From assembly GCA_020975725.1 (NCBI GenBank), contig QXJR01000015.1, forward strand, positions 372,001-436,000: a stretch of DNA of 64,000 nt, given 5' to 3'. Shown here one piece after another: positions 1 to 10,779 of the stretch. The stretch comes from Picocystis sp. L7 (Eukaryota > Chlorophyta > Picocystophyceae > Picocystales > Picocystaceae). Below the pieces are notes generated by a model that worked only from the letters and a program-made list of their open reading frames with translations, made no database searches and was not told the DNA's origin. How positions within the stretch are numbered: position 1 is the stretch's first letter; each line of letters starts with the position of its first letter. The position numbers and the translations under genes are program-made.

Positions 1-156
1 CTCCTCTTCAGGTTCTTCCTTCTCCTCTTCTTCTTCTTCCTCTTCCTCTTCTGGCTCCTCTGGATCGCCAGGCATGGGTTGTGGGAGCGGTGGTTTCATC
101 GGTTCGAATTCTGGGAATATGTCCGGCCTGCGGCTTGGATTCGCTTTCATCCACTC
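1..156 (-). CDS. Acidic-tailed protein, 3' exon, runs off the window edge
   Basis: This is the inner part of a minus-strand gene, cut by the window edge. The exon opens after a splice acceptor (plus-strand complement at 157-159) preceded by a GCTGAC branch-like sequence. It encodes a proline-rich stretch containing PDIFPEFEPMKPPLPQPMPG, followed by an almost pure glutamate tail. The exon stays open to position 1, so the C-terminus is missing. The upstream exon is unresolved; a possible GT donor lies near 320 and the coding part before it probably lies between about 320 and 600. I do not recognise the family with confidence. The short Pro-rich plus acidic design recalls small accessory subunits of organelle membrane complexes, which is only an inference. 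Confidence 0.45.
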
Positions 157-909
157 CTGCGGTTGTTTTTTTTCGTTTCGTCAGCACCCGGTTACGCGTC
201 ACACGATCCTTTCTCTCGCCTGCGACGTCCAGGCAATCGGTTTCGTGTTCCGATAGCACCGGATGTAGCACAGGTTCTTGTGCTCTGTGCCGAGCACTGC
301 CGCGACGCATCCCGTACCTGTGGAAAATCCAAGGGGTTTTTTTCGGTCTCTGTGTTCGGATCCGGATCTCCTGGGCTGGGATTGGGTGCCGCATGCACCA
401 CCAGGACGTTCTTGGTTCCGCACGTCCATCTCCCACGCATCCCAGTCCGATTCCAACGCACCCATCCGCCTCGTGCAGGCGCGATTCGCGCGACCGGCAT
501 CGTTTCGGGTCCCCTGGATCCCGTTTCCCGGTTCCACTTCCCGTCCACTGCCTTCCCGATCGTCGAAGCGGTCGTTTTCACCGTCCAAGCCATCCCGAAG
601 TGCGGCGGCGGCACGTCCCAGTGTGCTTCGGTCTGCGACACCGAAGGAATGGCACACCTCCCTCTTCTCCAGTCGGTCCCTCCCTCCCATCGCTTAACTC
701 GAAGCGAAAACATCCCGGTCCGGCACCGGAGGGGAAGGGGGGATCGGACCGGGGCGGCCCCATGGGTTGTGAAGTTCACACCGAAGGGGGGAGGGTGCGG
801 TGAACTCGGTACGGTGAACTGCTTCGGGGAGGGAGGTTTGGCAGGGGTTAACTGGGACTGAACACGCGCGGTGTGGGACGAGGAGGTTCGGCGACGTGGG
901 AACGAGGCG
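157..909. promoter_or_regulatory. Divergent intergenic region with intron and unresolved 5' exon
   Basis: This stretch separates the minus-strand acidic-tail gene from the plus-strand PAM16 gene. The part nearest 157 is intron plus an unidentified first exon. The part nearest 909 holds CTTAAC (693-698) and GTTAAC (847-852), a motif that recurs between divergent genes in this window. No other gene is seen here. Confidence 0.35.
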
Positions 910-1346
910 ATGGCGGCGCGTATCTTGGCCAACTTGATCATAGCCGGGTCGGAAATCCTCGTGCGGGTGGCCATCCACTCGTACAAGCAGACCATCATCA
1001 GTGCGTGGCGACGGAACGGCGGAAGGCGGACGTGGGACGTGCGAAAAAGGACCGTGCTGACCGTGGTCGGTGGGAACGCGACGCTGCACGTGCAGATGCA
1101 CAGCGGAACGGATCGGCACAAGCGGCCGCCACGGGCGGGAGGAGCTTCCTCCGGAAGACCATGACCGCAGAAGAGGCGTACATGATCCTCGGACTCGACA
1201 ACACCGCCACCGTGGAAGAGATCATGAAGAAATACCAGCACCTCTTCGACGTCAACGAGAAGCACGGAAGCTTCTACTTGCAATCGAAGGTCTATCGCGC
1301 GAAGGAGAGGCTCGACGAAGAGTTGAAGCAGAAAGGAGAGCTATGA
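910..1346 (+). CDS. PAM16: PAM16/TIM16, mitochondrial import motor J-like subunit
   Basis: Two exons, 910..1000 and 1096..1346, give about 113 residues. The product is the degenerate J-protein of the presequence translocase motor; it pairs with PAM18 and controls mtHsp70 at the inner membrane. The N-terminus [20 protein letters not shown] is the family's hydrophobic segment. The second exon carries the J-like core, with [14 protein letters not shown] and then [18 protein letters not shown], a very conserved ending. The 95-nt intron starts GTGCGT, has GTGCTGACC as a branch-like site and ends GCAG. Joining exons in phase 1 restores the family alignment, which supports the model. Length is usual for the family. 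The next gene on the same strand is UBL5. Confidence 0.93.
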
Positions 1347-1674
1347 ACCACTACCCGCACGGTGGGATCTCCTCCCACCACCACCCCGAAAAGTGGCTCG
1401 TCCACATTTTTTTCTTCTTCTTCCTCTCTATGGTCTACGTCCTTGGCGCCACGTGCCGTGCTTTGGTTTGTTCCTGTACATACAACGACAGGTCGTCTCC
1501 GACCTGCCAATTCCTCTTCACCACCTTCCACTCCTGTTCCTGACTTTGCGCTCACGTGCCATCTATTGGTTCCCGTTCTTGAGGCTGCACCCTTCACGTC
1601 TCCCATTTCGTGTCGGTGTCGTCCATTCGCACGTGACCTTCGCGCGGTGGACCGTCGACGCGTTGGCGCGCGAG
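1347..1674. other. Intergenic, PAM16 to UBL5
   Basis: About 330 nt between two plus-strand genes, probably holding the PAM16 3' end and the UBL5 promoter and leader. It contains a T/C-rich run near 1405-1430. No coding signal is supported. Confidence 0.4.
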
Positions 1675-1896
1675 ATGATCGAGGTGGTGCTCAACGACCG
1701 CTTGGGACGCAAGGTGCGTGTCAAGTGCAATCCAGACGACACCGTCGGGGACTTGAAGAAGCTGGTGGCGGCCCAGACGGGAACGCGACCAGAGCGGATC
1801 CGGATCCAGAAGTGGTACACGGTGTACAAGGACCACATCACGTTGGCAGATTACGAGATACACGACGGGATGGGACTCGAACTCTACTACGATTGA
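1675..1896 (+). CDS. UBL5: UBL5/Hub1 ubiquitin-like protein
   Basis: A 73-residue ubiquitin-like protein, exactly the usual family length. Hub1/UBL5 binds spliceosome components such as Snu66 non-covalently and affects splice-site choice; it is not conjugated in the usual way. The start [19 protein letters not shown] and the end [13 protein letters not shown] match the family closely, with the characteristic double tyrosine in place of a conjugating di-glycine tail. The start at 1675 is chosen because it gives the canonical MIEVV opening, although the frame is open further upstream. It is a single exon. The gene fits a genome that still needs accurate splicing of a small intron set. Confidence 0.96.
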   Translation: MIEVVLNDRLGRKVRVKCNPDDTVGDLKKLVAAQTGTRPERIRIQKWYTVYKDHITLADYEIHDGMGLELYYD

Positions 1897-2842
1897 TGGA
1901 CAGATGCAGGCGTGGGCGCAGAAGGATGGTAAAACAGGTCCAAGGCTCGTCCACATCGAAGGAGCGAGGACGAAGCACGAGAAGGAAGGCCGTGCGAACG
2001 CGTGCGCGCGCGAGCCTGGATGGGAGAGAAGGGAACAGGTCGCGTGGAACGAAGATGCGTGCTTGTCCTGCACGGATCCGGACCACAGAGCTCGTGCACA
2101 CGTGCTGCGAGCAGCAGGCGAACCGGTTCCGTTCGGAGGGTCGTGCAGATCGAGCATGCCACGTACGTTTCCTCGAGCATCGCTCGACAGCAACAAACAC
2201 GCGATTCGCGCTCCAAGGGTTCGCTTCGCATCCAAGGAAGGCACCGCTCCATTTCACGGCGGGTTCGAGACGTGGTCGAAGGACTGGTTGGGAGGTCCAG
2301 GTTGCAAGCGAATGACACCAGTTCCGATGCGCTCGGATGCATCGAATGCCTGCCTGTTTCTCGAGTGAACGTGACAATTCCATGCACATGATCCCGTGGC
2401 GTTCTTCGTGCCCTCGTTGTCCTTACGGAGTTTTTTTAGGTCTTGTGCATCACCACCACATTGCATGTCCGTGTCCTTGGTTCCAACGACTGGCCACCTC
2501 TGCCCATTGCACGGGCTGATCTGACTGGCACTTGTTTCATGCATCCTGTCCTGTTGCCCGTTCCGTCCCCTGTGCTACTCATGCCCACTTGCTTCCACCA
2601 CACTGGTTCCATCCTAGGCGGTTGACCATGCCACAGCAGACCTCGTGCCATCGATTGGAAGCAAGGGAGAGTAGCACAAGCAGAAAGGAAGGTGGAGCAG
2701 GGATGAGTGGATGGATCTTCCGAATCGGACACAGAGAAGGTCGGGAGAGACAGACCGAGACAGTTTGTGTGTGAGAGACAGGGAGAGGCGGTGAGGGATT
2801 GAGGGGAGGGACACAGGCAAAGCAGCACGAGGCTTGGACGTC
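1897..2842. other. Intergenic, no gene seen
   Basis: About 950 nt between UBL5 and the GABA transaminase. It should contain the UBL5 3' end and the promoter of the next gene. Several chance open frames occur on both strands, but none resembles a known protein or carries a convincing intron signal. Confidence 0.4.
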
Positions 2843-4377
2843 ATGTGGCGACGTGCTGCATCGTCTCGAGCGGCGAAAGATGCCTTGCGTAAAGCCTCGT
2901 CCCATCCAGAAGTGAGGTGAGGGAGCGCAAAACGGCCGAAGGGAGTCCCTCCAGTTGACACGGCCGAGATGGATGCTGACACGTGTCGGAAACGGACCCG
3001 TGCAGCGAACACGTGGTAGGAGAGCACGCGAAAACCATGCTGGCACCGTTCACATCTTCCAAGCCCGTGCCTGGTCAACCGCCACTGGTCATGGTCAAGG
3101 CAGAAGGATGCTATGTGTACGACAGAACGGGCAAATCGTATCTGGATGGCCTAGCCGGATTGTGGTCGACTTCTCTGGGGGTGCAACCCCGACTTGCTGA
3201 AGCAGCAAAGAAGCAAATGGATAAGCTGCCATACTACCACTCGTTCTGGAATCGTACCACAGACGTTGCAAGTCAACTGTCGAGCGAACTTGTGGATTTA
3301 GGGAAGGCCCTGGATGTGAAGAAGGTATTCTTCACCACCTCCGGTTCCGAGGCCAATGATACGAATGTGAAGATCGCTTGGTACTACTGGAATGCATTGG
3401 GAAAACCAGGAAGAAAAAAGATCATATCCAGGCTGAAAGCATACCACGGGGTGACAATAGCAGCCTCCAGCCTTTCTGGGCTGCCTACGCTTCACAAGGC
3501 TTTCGAGCCCATACCATTAGATTTTGTGCGGCACACAGACACACCTCACTTTTGGCGGTACAGACATCCTGGCGAAACTGAAAGTGAGTTTTCGAATAGG
3601 CTCGCAGCAAATCTGGAGAACCTCATCCAGAAGGAAGGTCCAGAAACCATTGCGGCCTTTGTTGCGGAGCCAATCATGGGCGCAGGAGGTGTCATCCCTC
3701 CTCCAGAGGGGTACTTTGACAAAGTACAGCAAGTCTTGAAAAAATACGAGATTCTGTTCATTGCCGATGAAGTAGTGACTGCATTTGGGAGGATCGGGCA
3801 CATGTTTGGATCTGAACACTTTCAGATCAGGCCAGACCTAATCACCACTGCCAAAGCAATAAGTAATGCTTATGTACCGCTGGGGGCGTCCTTCATTACT
3901 CAGCGGGTTGCTGACGTGGTGGACGCTCACAGTGGGGCTATGGGTACTTTTGGTCATGGTTTCACGTACAGCGGTCATCCAGTCAGTTGCGCAGTGGCCC
4001 TCGAGGCATTGAAGATATACCACGAGCTGAAAATTCCAAGGCGGGTCAGAGAAGACATCGGCCCGATATTTCAATCAGGATTACGAACGATAGGTGAGGG
4101 AAGTGACATCATAGGAGAGGTCAGAGGCGAGGGCATGATGGCAGCAATGGAGCTAGTGCGGAATAAAGATCCGAATTGCCCCTTTCCCCCTGAGCTCTCT
4201 ACTGCAAGTTACCTTGCAAGTCGAGCTCTTGAGTACGGACTAATAGTACGCGCAGTTGGAGACATCGTCATACTGTCACCCCCACTTGTTATTTCTCACG
4301 CGGAACTTTCAGAGATGATGGCAAAGCTGCGTATGGCACTACAGGATACGGAAAATATGATCGCTTACAAAACTTGA
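2843..4377 (+). CDS. GABA transaminase (plant POP2 type), mitochondrial
   Basis: Two exons, 2843..2916 and 3006..4377, give about 481 residues. This is a class III PLP aminotransferase that moves the amino group of GABA to pyruvate or glyoxylate, making succinic semialdehyde. The first exon encodes [20 protein letters not shown], a strong mitochondrial presequence. Next come [37 protein letters not shown], the PLP-phosphate site [26 protein letters not shown] and the lysine-bearing [15 protein letters not shown]. These blocks follow the plant GABA-T pattern rather than the bacterial one. The 89-nt intron has a GATGCTGACAC branch-like site and joins in phase 2. Codons late in the gene are visibly more AT-rich than the first exon. 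It converges on the hydrolase gene 28 nt downstream. Confidence 0.9.
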
Positions 4378-4405
4378 ATATGGCAGGTGCTTGATTTCGT
4401 GCAGA

Positions 4406-5260
4406 CTATTGTGCTACTCTGTCCAGCTCTTTCAACATGCGTTTCAGCCTCGGGAGAAATTCGGATGATTGCTCAACATCATCATGGCAGGCATCGACCC
4501 AGAGTGGCTCCAGGGGAAACTTGCAGAGGTCGAACAACTTTTGCCCTTGCTCCACAGGCACAATTTCGTCCTTCAGTCCGTGGATGATCAGCACAGGCAC
4601 TTCAATCTTCCTCACATCCTTGATGTTCGGATAGATATCAGCCCAGCAGGGCCAATGCTTGAGTCCTGGACGCAGCACTCTCATGCCTGACAAGAAAGGA
4701 CACTGAAGGATGCAACCCCTTATTTGCGTTCTCAATTTTCTGGCCAAGTAAACCGTTGGTCCTGTCCCTACGCTCTGCCCGTAGAGGATGATCGTCTTTG
4801 GATCGAGCTTTTCAACCTCGGTCGCATCTTCCCAGCAGGCCACGATGTCTTGGAGTGCCCCGTGTGCAGTTGCTTTGCCAGAGCTGTGCCCGTAACCCGA
4901 GTAGTCGTAACCCACTACATTGACACGCAACTTCCAACTGATGTACAGAAGGAAAAATCTCGTCCGTCCCAAGTCCACAGCATTCCCGTGGGAGAAGAGG
5001 ATGGTGTTTTTAGCTTTACGGTGTCGGAAGTAGCATACGATGATTTCGCTTCGTTTTTTCCCGCTTCCTTTCCTTTCTCCAGTTCCGACCACCTTGAGTT
5101 CATGCGAAATTATGGGATAAAGCTTGGCCATTTGCGATTCGAAGGCGTCGGTGTAGTGTAGCTCTCCTTCCTCGTCCGTGGTGAGTCCATATCCAGGGGG
5201 TTGTGGCGGGAAGAACGCCATCCGCGAGGACAACCACTCCGTGAGTCCCGTCCACGGCAT
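4406..5260 (-). CDS. Alpha/beta hydrolase, ABHD17/FAM108-like
   Basis: A 284-residue serine hydrolase. Animal ABHD17 proteins remove palmitate from membrane-bound signalling proteins. The oxyanion-side motif FSHGNAVDLG (about 89-98) and the nucleophile elbow GQSVGTG with Ser163 are clear. Asp231 in HGLKDEIVP and His259 in VDACHDDVE complete the triad. The first 20 residues, MPWTGLTEWLSSRMAFFPPQ, match the family's short N-terminal segment but lack the cysteine cluster that anchors animal ABHD17 in membranes, so its location may differ. No intron is needed. The start at 5260 is an ATG just before the conserved FFPPQPPGY block. It is divergent from TFIIE-alpha and convergent with the GABA transaminase. 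Confidence 0.88.
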   Translation of the reverse strand: MPWTGLTEWLSSRMAFFPPQPPGYGLTTDEEGELHYTDAFESQMAKLYPIISHELKVVGTGERKGSGKKRSEIIVCYFRHRKAKNTILFSHGNAVDLGRTRFFLLYISWKLRVNVVGYDYSGYGHSSGKATAHGALQDIVACWEDATEVEKLDPKTIILYGQSVGTGPTVYLARKLRTQIRGCILQCPFLSGMRVLRPGLKHWPCWADIYPNIKDVRKIEVPVLIIHGLKDEIVPVEQGQKLFDLCKFPLEPLWVDACHDDVEQSSEFLPRLKRMLKELDRVAQ

Positions 5261-5816
5261 CTTCCTTCCCGACGTTTTTCCCAGGCGGATGTGTGCCTGC
5301 GACGCTCGTTCGCGCGCACGTGCGACGTCCGACGAACGTGGTTTTCTTCGTCGTGTTCGTTCCCGAGACCAAGTGGCCTCATCCTCAGCACCGGTCTATT
5401 CGACGGTCTCCACGGTCATCCTGTGTCAAACCCTCTCGATTCGAAGGACGGTCCTTGCGGTCTCCCAGAAGGATGGGATCCACGTGGGCCCATGAGATCC
5501 CCCACTTAACCCGGTCGTAAACTCCGGTCGGACCGAGGGGAGACCGAGAGCACGCCCCAGAATATCGATGCGATCTTCGAGATATCGATGGTCCATCGAG
5601 ACCTCTCTCTCTCGGGGGGGGGGGTGGATGGGGGTGAAGCCTGGGATCCCAGGAAGAGAGGCACGTTCCGGGTTCGATCGGACCGGTGCCGTCCAATCGA
5701 AAGGGAACTCGATCCGGTCAAATGTCCCTTTCGATCCGGGTCGTCTTGAACGGGAAAGGGACCGACGGATGGCACTCGTCGAAAACGCACAACGCGATCG
5801 GCGCTCGCCTGCTGCG
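5261..5816. promoter_or_regulatory. Divergent promoter region, hydrolase / TFIIE-alpha
   Basis: About 555 nt between two head-to-head genes. It contains CTTAAC (5505-5510), a GATATCGATGG near 5581 and ATCGAAAGGGAAC near 5696. These three kinds of short word also recur in other promoter regions of the window. There is a run of nine Gs near 5614-5624. Confidence 0.45.
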
Positions 5817-7275
5817 ATGTCGGACGGCTACAAGAAGCTGGTCCGCACCGCCATGCGGGCTTTCTACGACGGAGAAGTGCCTCCACGACCCAAAGGCGAG
5901 GTCCAGACCAAGGCCAACAAGGTACAAGCGAAGGGATGGGCGTCGAAGGCAGAGGACCGTGCACGAACGAAGTTGTGCTGACGGATGCAACGCTCCGACG
6001 TGCAGAGACAAATCGACAACCGAGGCGTTGCGGTGGTGGTCGTGGATGCACTCACCAGAAGGTCTGGATGGACAAAGGTGAGCCGATCCGAAGCAAGAGT
6101 ACGACGGACAACCCAGCGTGCTCCCGAGACAAACATCCTGCCGTGAGAACCGACGCTGACTGGACGAACCGATGGAATGGGCGCTGTGTCAGGAAGTGGA
6201 GCTCGCCAACGATCTCAATCTCAACGAAAAAATTGTCAGCAAGGTACTCCGATACCTTGAGCAACACCATCTGGTCGTGAGAGAGCATGCGAGGGAAATG
6301 GTCCAAAAAGAGGTACAGGAGGACGTCAAGAAAGAGGACGACGACATCGAGCAAAGGCCCAAGACACTCATATTCAGTTACAGCATGATAGATTACGCAA
6401 GATTTGCGGATTATGCAAGGTTGAGACTCCATAAGATGAGGCGGAAACTGAGGGACGAGCTGGAAGAAAAGTCAAGGATACTGGATTACTGGTGCCCCAA
6501 TCCCCGTTGTGGTCAACATTTCACCGATTTTGACGCCCCAAGTTTGCTCGATTTTCGAACAGGGACCTTCAAATGCAGAGATTGTCAAACGGAACTTACA
6601 ACAGGAAAAGCGAAGGATAAGGGTGCGGAGGTCGATGTTGGAGCAAAAAGAAAGGCAGAAATAAAAGCGCTTTTGGAGAAATTTGACAGTCAACTGGCTC
6701 CTCTGCTCAAACAGCTGAAAGCCATTGAGAATGTGCGTGCCCCGGGATTCATGCCACTCACAGACTGGATTTTCGAGCTTAACCAAGCAAGAAAGCAGGA
6801 AATGGCTAGACTGAGTGGCCAGGCAGGTGCTACACCAAGTGGCAGGGGGCATGGGAACGGGGCATACCATGGACTGCAGAGTGTTGATGGTGATATCCCT
6901 GATGCAACACAGGTGTCTGTTGAGCTCAAAGGAGATTTTGAAGGTGCGAATGTAGCACCAGAGCCAGAGGCTGTCAAGCCTCAGCCGGTCTTTTTGACAG
7001 AGAATGCTTGGCATCACCATGGTCCTGTTCAGACATTACCTCAAAAAAAGCAGGAATCTCCAGCCGAAGAAGATTCCTACGAGCGGTGGCTTCGAGAGGA
7101 ACAAAAGCAGCCTGAAAATTTACAACCCGTTGCCGAGGAGATGGAAGATCTTGTTTGGGAAAACGTGGATACTTCTAAGAATTCTGAGGCGAAGCCTTTG
7201 CCTGGAAATGGTGCTGCCATGGAGGATACAATGCACGGTGATGTTGAGCTTGATGAAGAATGGGAAGATGTATGA
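5817..7275 (+). CDS. TFIIE alpha subunit
   Basis: General transcription factor IIE large subunit, which recruits and regulates TFIIH at RNA polymerase II promoters. Three exons are proposed: 5817..5900, 6006..6077 and 6193..7275, about 412 residues. The N-terminal winged helix is spread over all three exons: YKKLVRTAMRAFYDGE, then GVAVVVVDALTRRSGWTK, then ANDLNLNEKIVSKVLRYLEQ. A zinc ribbon follows, with CPNPRCGQHF and FKCRDCQTEL. The C-terminus is acidic (DEEWEDV), as in the family. Intron 2 (6078..6192) is well supported by GTGAG, CGCTGACTGG and CAG. Intron 1 (5901..6005) has an atypical GTCCAG donor chosen to keep phase; its acceptor with GTGCTGACGG is good. The start could also be the in-frame ATG at 5769. 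Confidence 0.88.
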
Positions 7276-7313
7276 GGATACCTTCTCTCTACTTCGCGGA
7301 AGAGCCGCCATGA

Positions 7314-7319
7314 AATAAA
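7314..7319 (+). terminator. AATAAA, candidate poly(A) signal of TFIIE-alpha
   Basis: AATAAA lies 39 nt after the TFIIE-alpha stop codon. Similar words follow the GET3 and NUP155 genes. Confidence 0.4.
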
Positions 7320-7458
7320 GTGCAGATTCAGTGTCAATCACCTGACGAGTGCCTCTCCTGCATTGCTTTTGCAATGCGCCGACGGTAGGTTCCCGAACAA
7401 ATTGGAAAGCCACAGCACGTCGATTGCTGAGGCCGAAAGTGTGTCTGAAAGGAAGGAT

Positions 7459-8721
7459 CTAGGCAACATGCTCCATCATTGTAAGTATCGAGGCCATCAC
7501 ATCCTTCGAGGTGGGTTCAATTTCGGAGGCTGGGAGTACAAATCCATTGTCCGTGACGCAAACCTTGTGGCACACATTCTCGTCACTTGGTCTCAACTCG
7601 ATTGTAAAGCTAAGTCCTGTTGAGCTGACGGTATACATCCAATCGTCAGCAGATCCGCCTACAGGATAAAGTTGTTGGGCGGATTCGGGCTTGTACTGAT
7701 AACCTGACACTTGCTTGATCCTTTGTGACATCAAAGCAGCCAAATCTTGGAGCTCCCTTTCCACTCCTTCAGGGACAGTAGGAGGGCGTTTACCCCAGCC
7801 TGGTGGATAAAGAATGAGCCCTCCGTAACTATGGAAGTCGATGAAGCCAACGAAATTGGCGCCTTTATTCTTCTCGCTGTCTACAAGATCTCTAAGTGCT
7901 GTCGATTCTGGTTCCGAGAATGCCCCAGATCCTCGGAAAGTTTCGCTGCATGGTGAGCTGGATGCATCTGCAGCTCCATAATGAGCCCCGAAGTTTCTAT
8001 TGAGGTCCACACCCTTACAACTCCCCTTCTGAATCTCCCGTCGGTTTTTGCGCCACATCCTGTTGGTCTGCAAGGAAAACTCGTACCCATCTGGATTCAC
8101 AAGGGGGACAACAAGCAGCCTCACTTTTTGAAACAAACCAATCAGGCTTGCATCAGTGGACGATGCAATCTTCAAGAAAGCCCCCAACAGTGCGGCAGGG
8201 GATATCCACTCGCGTGCATGAACTCCACCAGTGACGAGCACTGTCTTGTTCGCGACCGAAGGATTGCCCATCCTGATTGCTGAGATATCCCTGCCTTCGA
8301 CAGAAGTACCAATTCGAGGTAGGTATTCCATTTCAATCGCCAGATTCTTGGCTTTGATGGTAGACTCCCACATGTTGAGGAGTTCTGAAGCCGGAAGGTA
8401 ACGCTGGAACGTCTCGCCGACGTTTACCTCGGGCACTTTGGGTTCCGTTTCCGCGTCGTCCTCGGTTGGACGTGGTTCTTGGCTTCCTTCTGCAGAAGGC
8501 GAAAGTGCCTTTTTCGCACCCATGGAAGCCCATAAAGCCATGAACAGTATCCCGCAGAGGAAGACGGTCAGGGCGGCATACACCCACTTCTTCCTTTCCT
8601 GCTTCGCCCTGTTCGCGTCCGATTTCTCCTGGGATGGCTCCCTCCCGACACCTAGCAGTTGCTCCTCTTCGTCATCCGCAGCTGGTGGGTCGGACTTCCT
8701 GTCCACGTCGAACACGCGCAT
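7459..8721 (-). CDS. M14 zinc carboxypeptidase, type II membrane-anchored
   Basis: A 420-residue metallocarboxypeptidase of the A/B type. It removes C-terminal amino acids from peptides. Zinc ligands are His168 and Glu171 in GGVHAREWISPA and His297 in FIDFHSYGG. The substrate-binding VDLNRNFG and RMWRKNR blocks are present, and the catalytic Glu375 sits in FTIELRP. Residues about 46-66 (WVYAALTVFLCGILFMALWA) form one membrane span preceded by lysines and arginines, which predicts a type II orientation with the enzyme in the lumen or outside. No secretory pro-domain of normal size is seen between the span and the catalytic part. The ATG at 8721 is chosen because it begins the acidic cytosolic segment; the frame upstream has no family similarity. 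Confidence 0.9.
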   Translation of the reverse strand: MRVFDVDRKSDPPAADDEEEQLLGVGREPSQEKSDANRAKQERKKWVYAALTVFLCGILFMALWASMGAKKALSPSAEGSQEPRPTEDDAETEPKVPEVNVGETFQRYLPASELLNMWESTIKAKNLAIEMEYLPRIGTSVEGRDISAIRMGNPSVANKTVLVTGGVHAREWISPAALLGAFLKIASSTDASLIGLFQKVRLLVVPLVNPDGYEFSLQTNRMWRKNRREIQKGSCKGVDLNRNFGAHYGAADASSSPCSETFRGSGAFSEPESTALRDLVDSEKNKGANFVGFIDFHSYGGLILYPPGWGKRPPTVPEGVERELQDLAALMSQRIKQVSGYQYKPESAQQLYPVGGSADDWMYTVSSTGLSFTIELRPSDENVCHKVCVTDNGFVLPASEIEPTSKDVMASILTMMEHVA

Positions 8722-9480
8722 GGTGACGAAGGTGCGATGGCGCACTCCTCGAGGACACAATCCGACCCTGCCCCGTGCGACCCCAAGACGTCCCCTAGAT
8801 TTCCCCCAGATCAAATTCAAAGCATCGACACAGAACAAATGGATCAAACTTGGATCCGGTTTTTGCTCCCGGGGCCCTCGGCAGGCTTCGTGAAGAAGGG
8901 CTTGGCTGTCCTCGTGGAAGTGGTGGTGGAGACAGGACTGCATCGTTGGTACAACGGCCTGGTGCGTGTATTCACGAAGGCGCAAGAGAAACGCATGCAT
9001 TGTTGAAGACGTGGTCCCCGCATGCCAATCACGGGGACACGTGCGAAACCCAAACATGCGACCATCGGCCGATGCCACGAGCCGAAAGCTCTATCCTAGA
9101 GAGCGCAGGATGGCTCTCACAAGATCCAATCGATCGTGGAAAGTCTGCCCTTCATGGTACGAAATCTTTGAGATTGAACCCAACGGTTTTCACCTTGACC
9201 TTGGCTCATTTATGGACGAACACCCCTCGCTCCTTCCGACCGGATCGACCGATCCGAGCGTGCGAAGTTTCTCCATCATTTGCTTCACGTCCTTCCTGCG
9301 TCTCTCCTTGATCGTTCCAGGCAATCTTTGCGTGTCCGCACCCATCCCTTTCCTCTTGGATCCGCTGTTCCTGCTCCGAGCCCGTTCCATCCCGCTCTAA
9401 AACGAACCTCCCCGTGCGCCCCTCCGGACCTAAACCCCACGATCTACCGCCCCTGTGTCAACAGGGCCCTCTTGGATAGG
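8722..9480. promoter_or_regulatory. Divergent intergenic, carboxypeptidase / LPA1
   Basis: About 760 nt between two head-to-head genes. Open frames run through parts of it on both strands but show no recognisable protein and no convincing splice pair. It probably contains both promoters and leaders. Confidence 0.35.
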
Positions 9481-10779
9481 ATGGGGTCCAGGAGGTGTTT
9501 CCGAAGAGGAGTGCGATTGGCGACGATGGCGATGCGCACGTGTCCGCGTGCGACGCATCCGAGAGGAATCAGGAGGCGTCTCTCGGCGAGGAAAAATGTC
9601 GTGGGCAAATCAGGACCGAACACTGGCGTGGGCAGGACCGCGGGAGGAGACAGTGCCGCCGACTGCGTCGCACGAGGACTCGAAGCGTTCGCACCGCCGT
9701 GTGATGCCGAGCTGGCCTTGCGATGCTTCGAGGACGCACTGCAGCGCGATCCGACGGAAGACGAGGCACGTGCCGCCTACTATAACAAGGCTTGTGCACT
9801 CACGAGGCTGAGGGACTTCGACGGTGCGGCGGAAGCATTGCGCGTGGCGGTGATGGACTACCGTCTGCGCTTCGACGTGGCGCTGAAGGATCCCGACCTC
9901 AAAGCGCTGCGGGAGAGGAAGCAGTTCGATGCTTTGTCGGCTTCGGTTCGTGGTGGAGATGGGGGTCAGAAGCTCCAGGCCAGGTTGAGAAGCGAGCTCA
10001 AGTCGCCGTTTCGCACCACACGCGTGTTCCTCCTTGGTGCGCTCACCACGGGTGCGGCCTTGGCTCTGTTGGTGTCCACCACGTTCTTGGTGAAAGCTTT
10101 CATGGCACAGGGGAGCGAGGATGCAAGCCAGCAGACGTTGGAAGATGCTGGAAAGAACTTCGGCATCAACGTGGCCAGTGCGTTGGTGTTGGGAGGGCTG
10201 CTGTATCGGGACCTGCGTGAAGGGAAGCGGCAGGAGGAGGTGTCGGAGCGAGAGGAGAAGTTGGGAAGGTTGCAGGTGACGCTGGGACCTGGGAAAGAGA
10301 TCCCACTGTCGAGATTTCGCATGAAGAATCGACCGGTGATCTTGGCTGGGAACGAATCTTACTTGAAGAAGGCTGCCAGTGCAGCTTCGACCTATCAGAC
10401 CCAACTGATGGAACGCGGTGTGTTCTTGGTGCCAGTCCTTCTCCACAGTGCCAGTCGACCGAAAGGCATCGCCAGGCGGCCCAGCGGATTCGGCGATGCG
10501 TCCAAGTCTACAGGTGCGGAAGGAAGCGCTCCAGGCACGAGTGCACCTGCGCTCGGGGAAGCGCGCAAGTGGAAGGTACAGCCCATCGACGAAGACGAGT
10601 GGCAGGCTTGGTTGGAAGAGCAGCTGTCGTTCTCTGGTACAGGCCAAGGGGAGAACGTGTACGTACAGATCCAACTGGACGGTTCGGTTCGTGCCAGTGG
10701 ATCCGGCATCCCGCCTTGGAAGAAGTTCGTGGACGATCTGCCGATGTTGCAGGACGTGCGCTCCAAATTTCAAGGTTGA
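9481..10779 (+). CDS. LPA1-like TPR protein, plastid membrane
   Basis: A 432-residue relative of LOW PSII ACCUMULATION 1, a thylakoid protein needed for efficient photosystem II assembly through the D1 protein. Residues 1-45 are rich in Arg, Ser and Ala (MGSRRCFRRGVRLATMAMRT) and look like a plastid transit peptide. A TPR-like region spans about 75-160, with RAAYYNKACALTRLRDFDGA. Two hydrophobic segments follow, VFLLGALTTGAALALLVST (about 182-200) and INVASALVLGGLLY (about 229-242). The C-terminal domain ends with YVQIQLDGSVRASGSGIPPW. No intron is needed. It is one of the main reasons to place the window in a photosynthetic organism. The start could be the second Met at 9526. Confidence 0.82.
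   Translation: MGSRRCFRRGVRLATMAMRTCPRATHPRGIRRRLSARKNVVGKSGPNTGVGRTAGGDSAADCVARGLEAFAPPCDAELALRCFEDALQRDPTEDEARAAYYNKACALTRLRDFDGAAEALRVAVMDYRLRFDVALKDPDLKALRERKQFDALSASVRGGDGGQKLQARLRSELKSPFRTTRVFLLGALTTGAALALLVSTTFLVKAFMAQGSEDASQQTLEDAGKNFGINVASALVLGGLLYRDLREGKRQEEVSEREEKLGRLQVTLGPGKEIPLSRFRMKNRPVILAGNESYLKKAASAASTYQTQLMERGVFLVPVLLHSASRPKGIARRPSGFGDASKSTGAEGSAPGTSAPALGEARKWKVQPIDEDEWQAWLEEQLSFSGTGQGENVYVQIQLDGSVRASGSGIPPWKKFVDDLPMLQDVRSKFQG

Noticed and set aside
192-1283. 363-codon minus-strand frame overlapping PAM16
   Set aside because: It runs antisense through the PAM16 exons and intron; a chance frame in GC-rich DNA.
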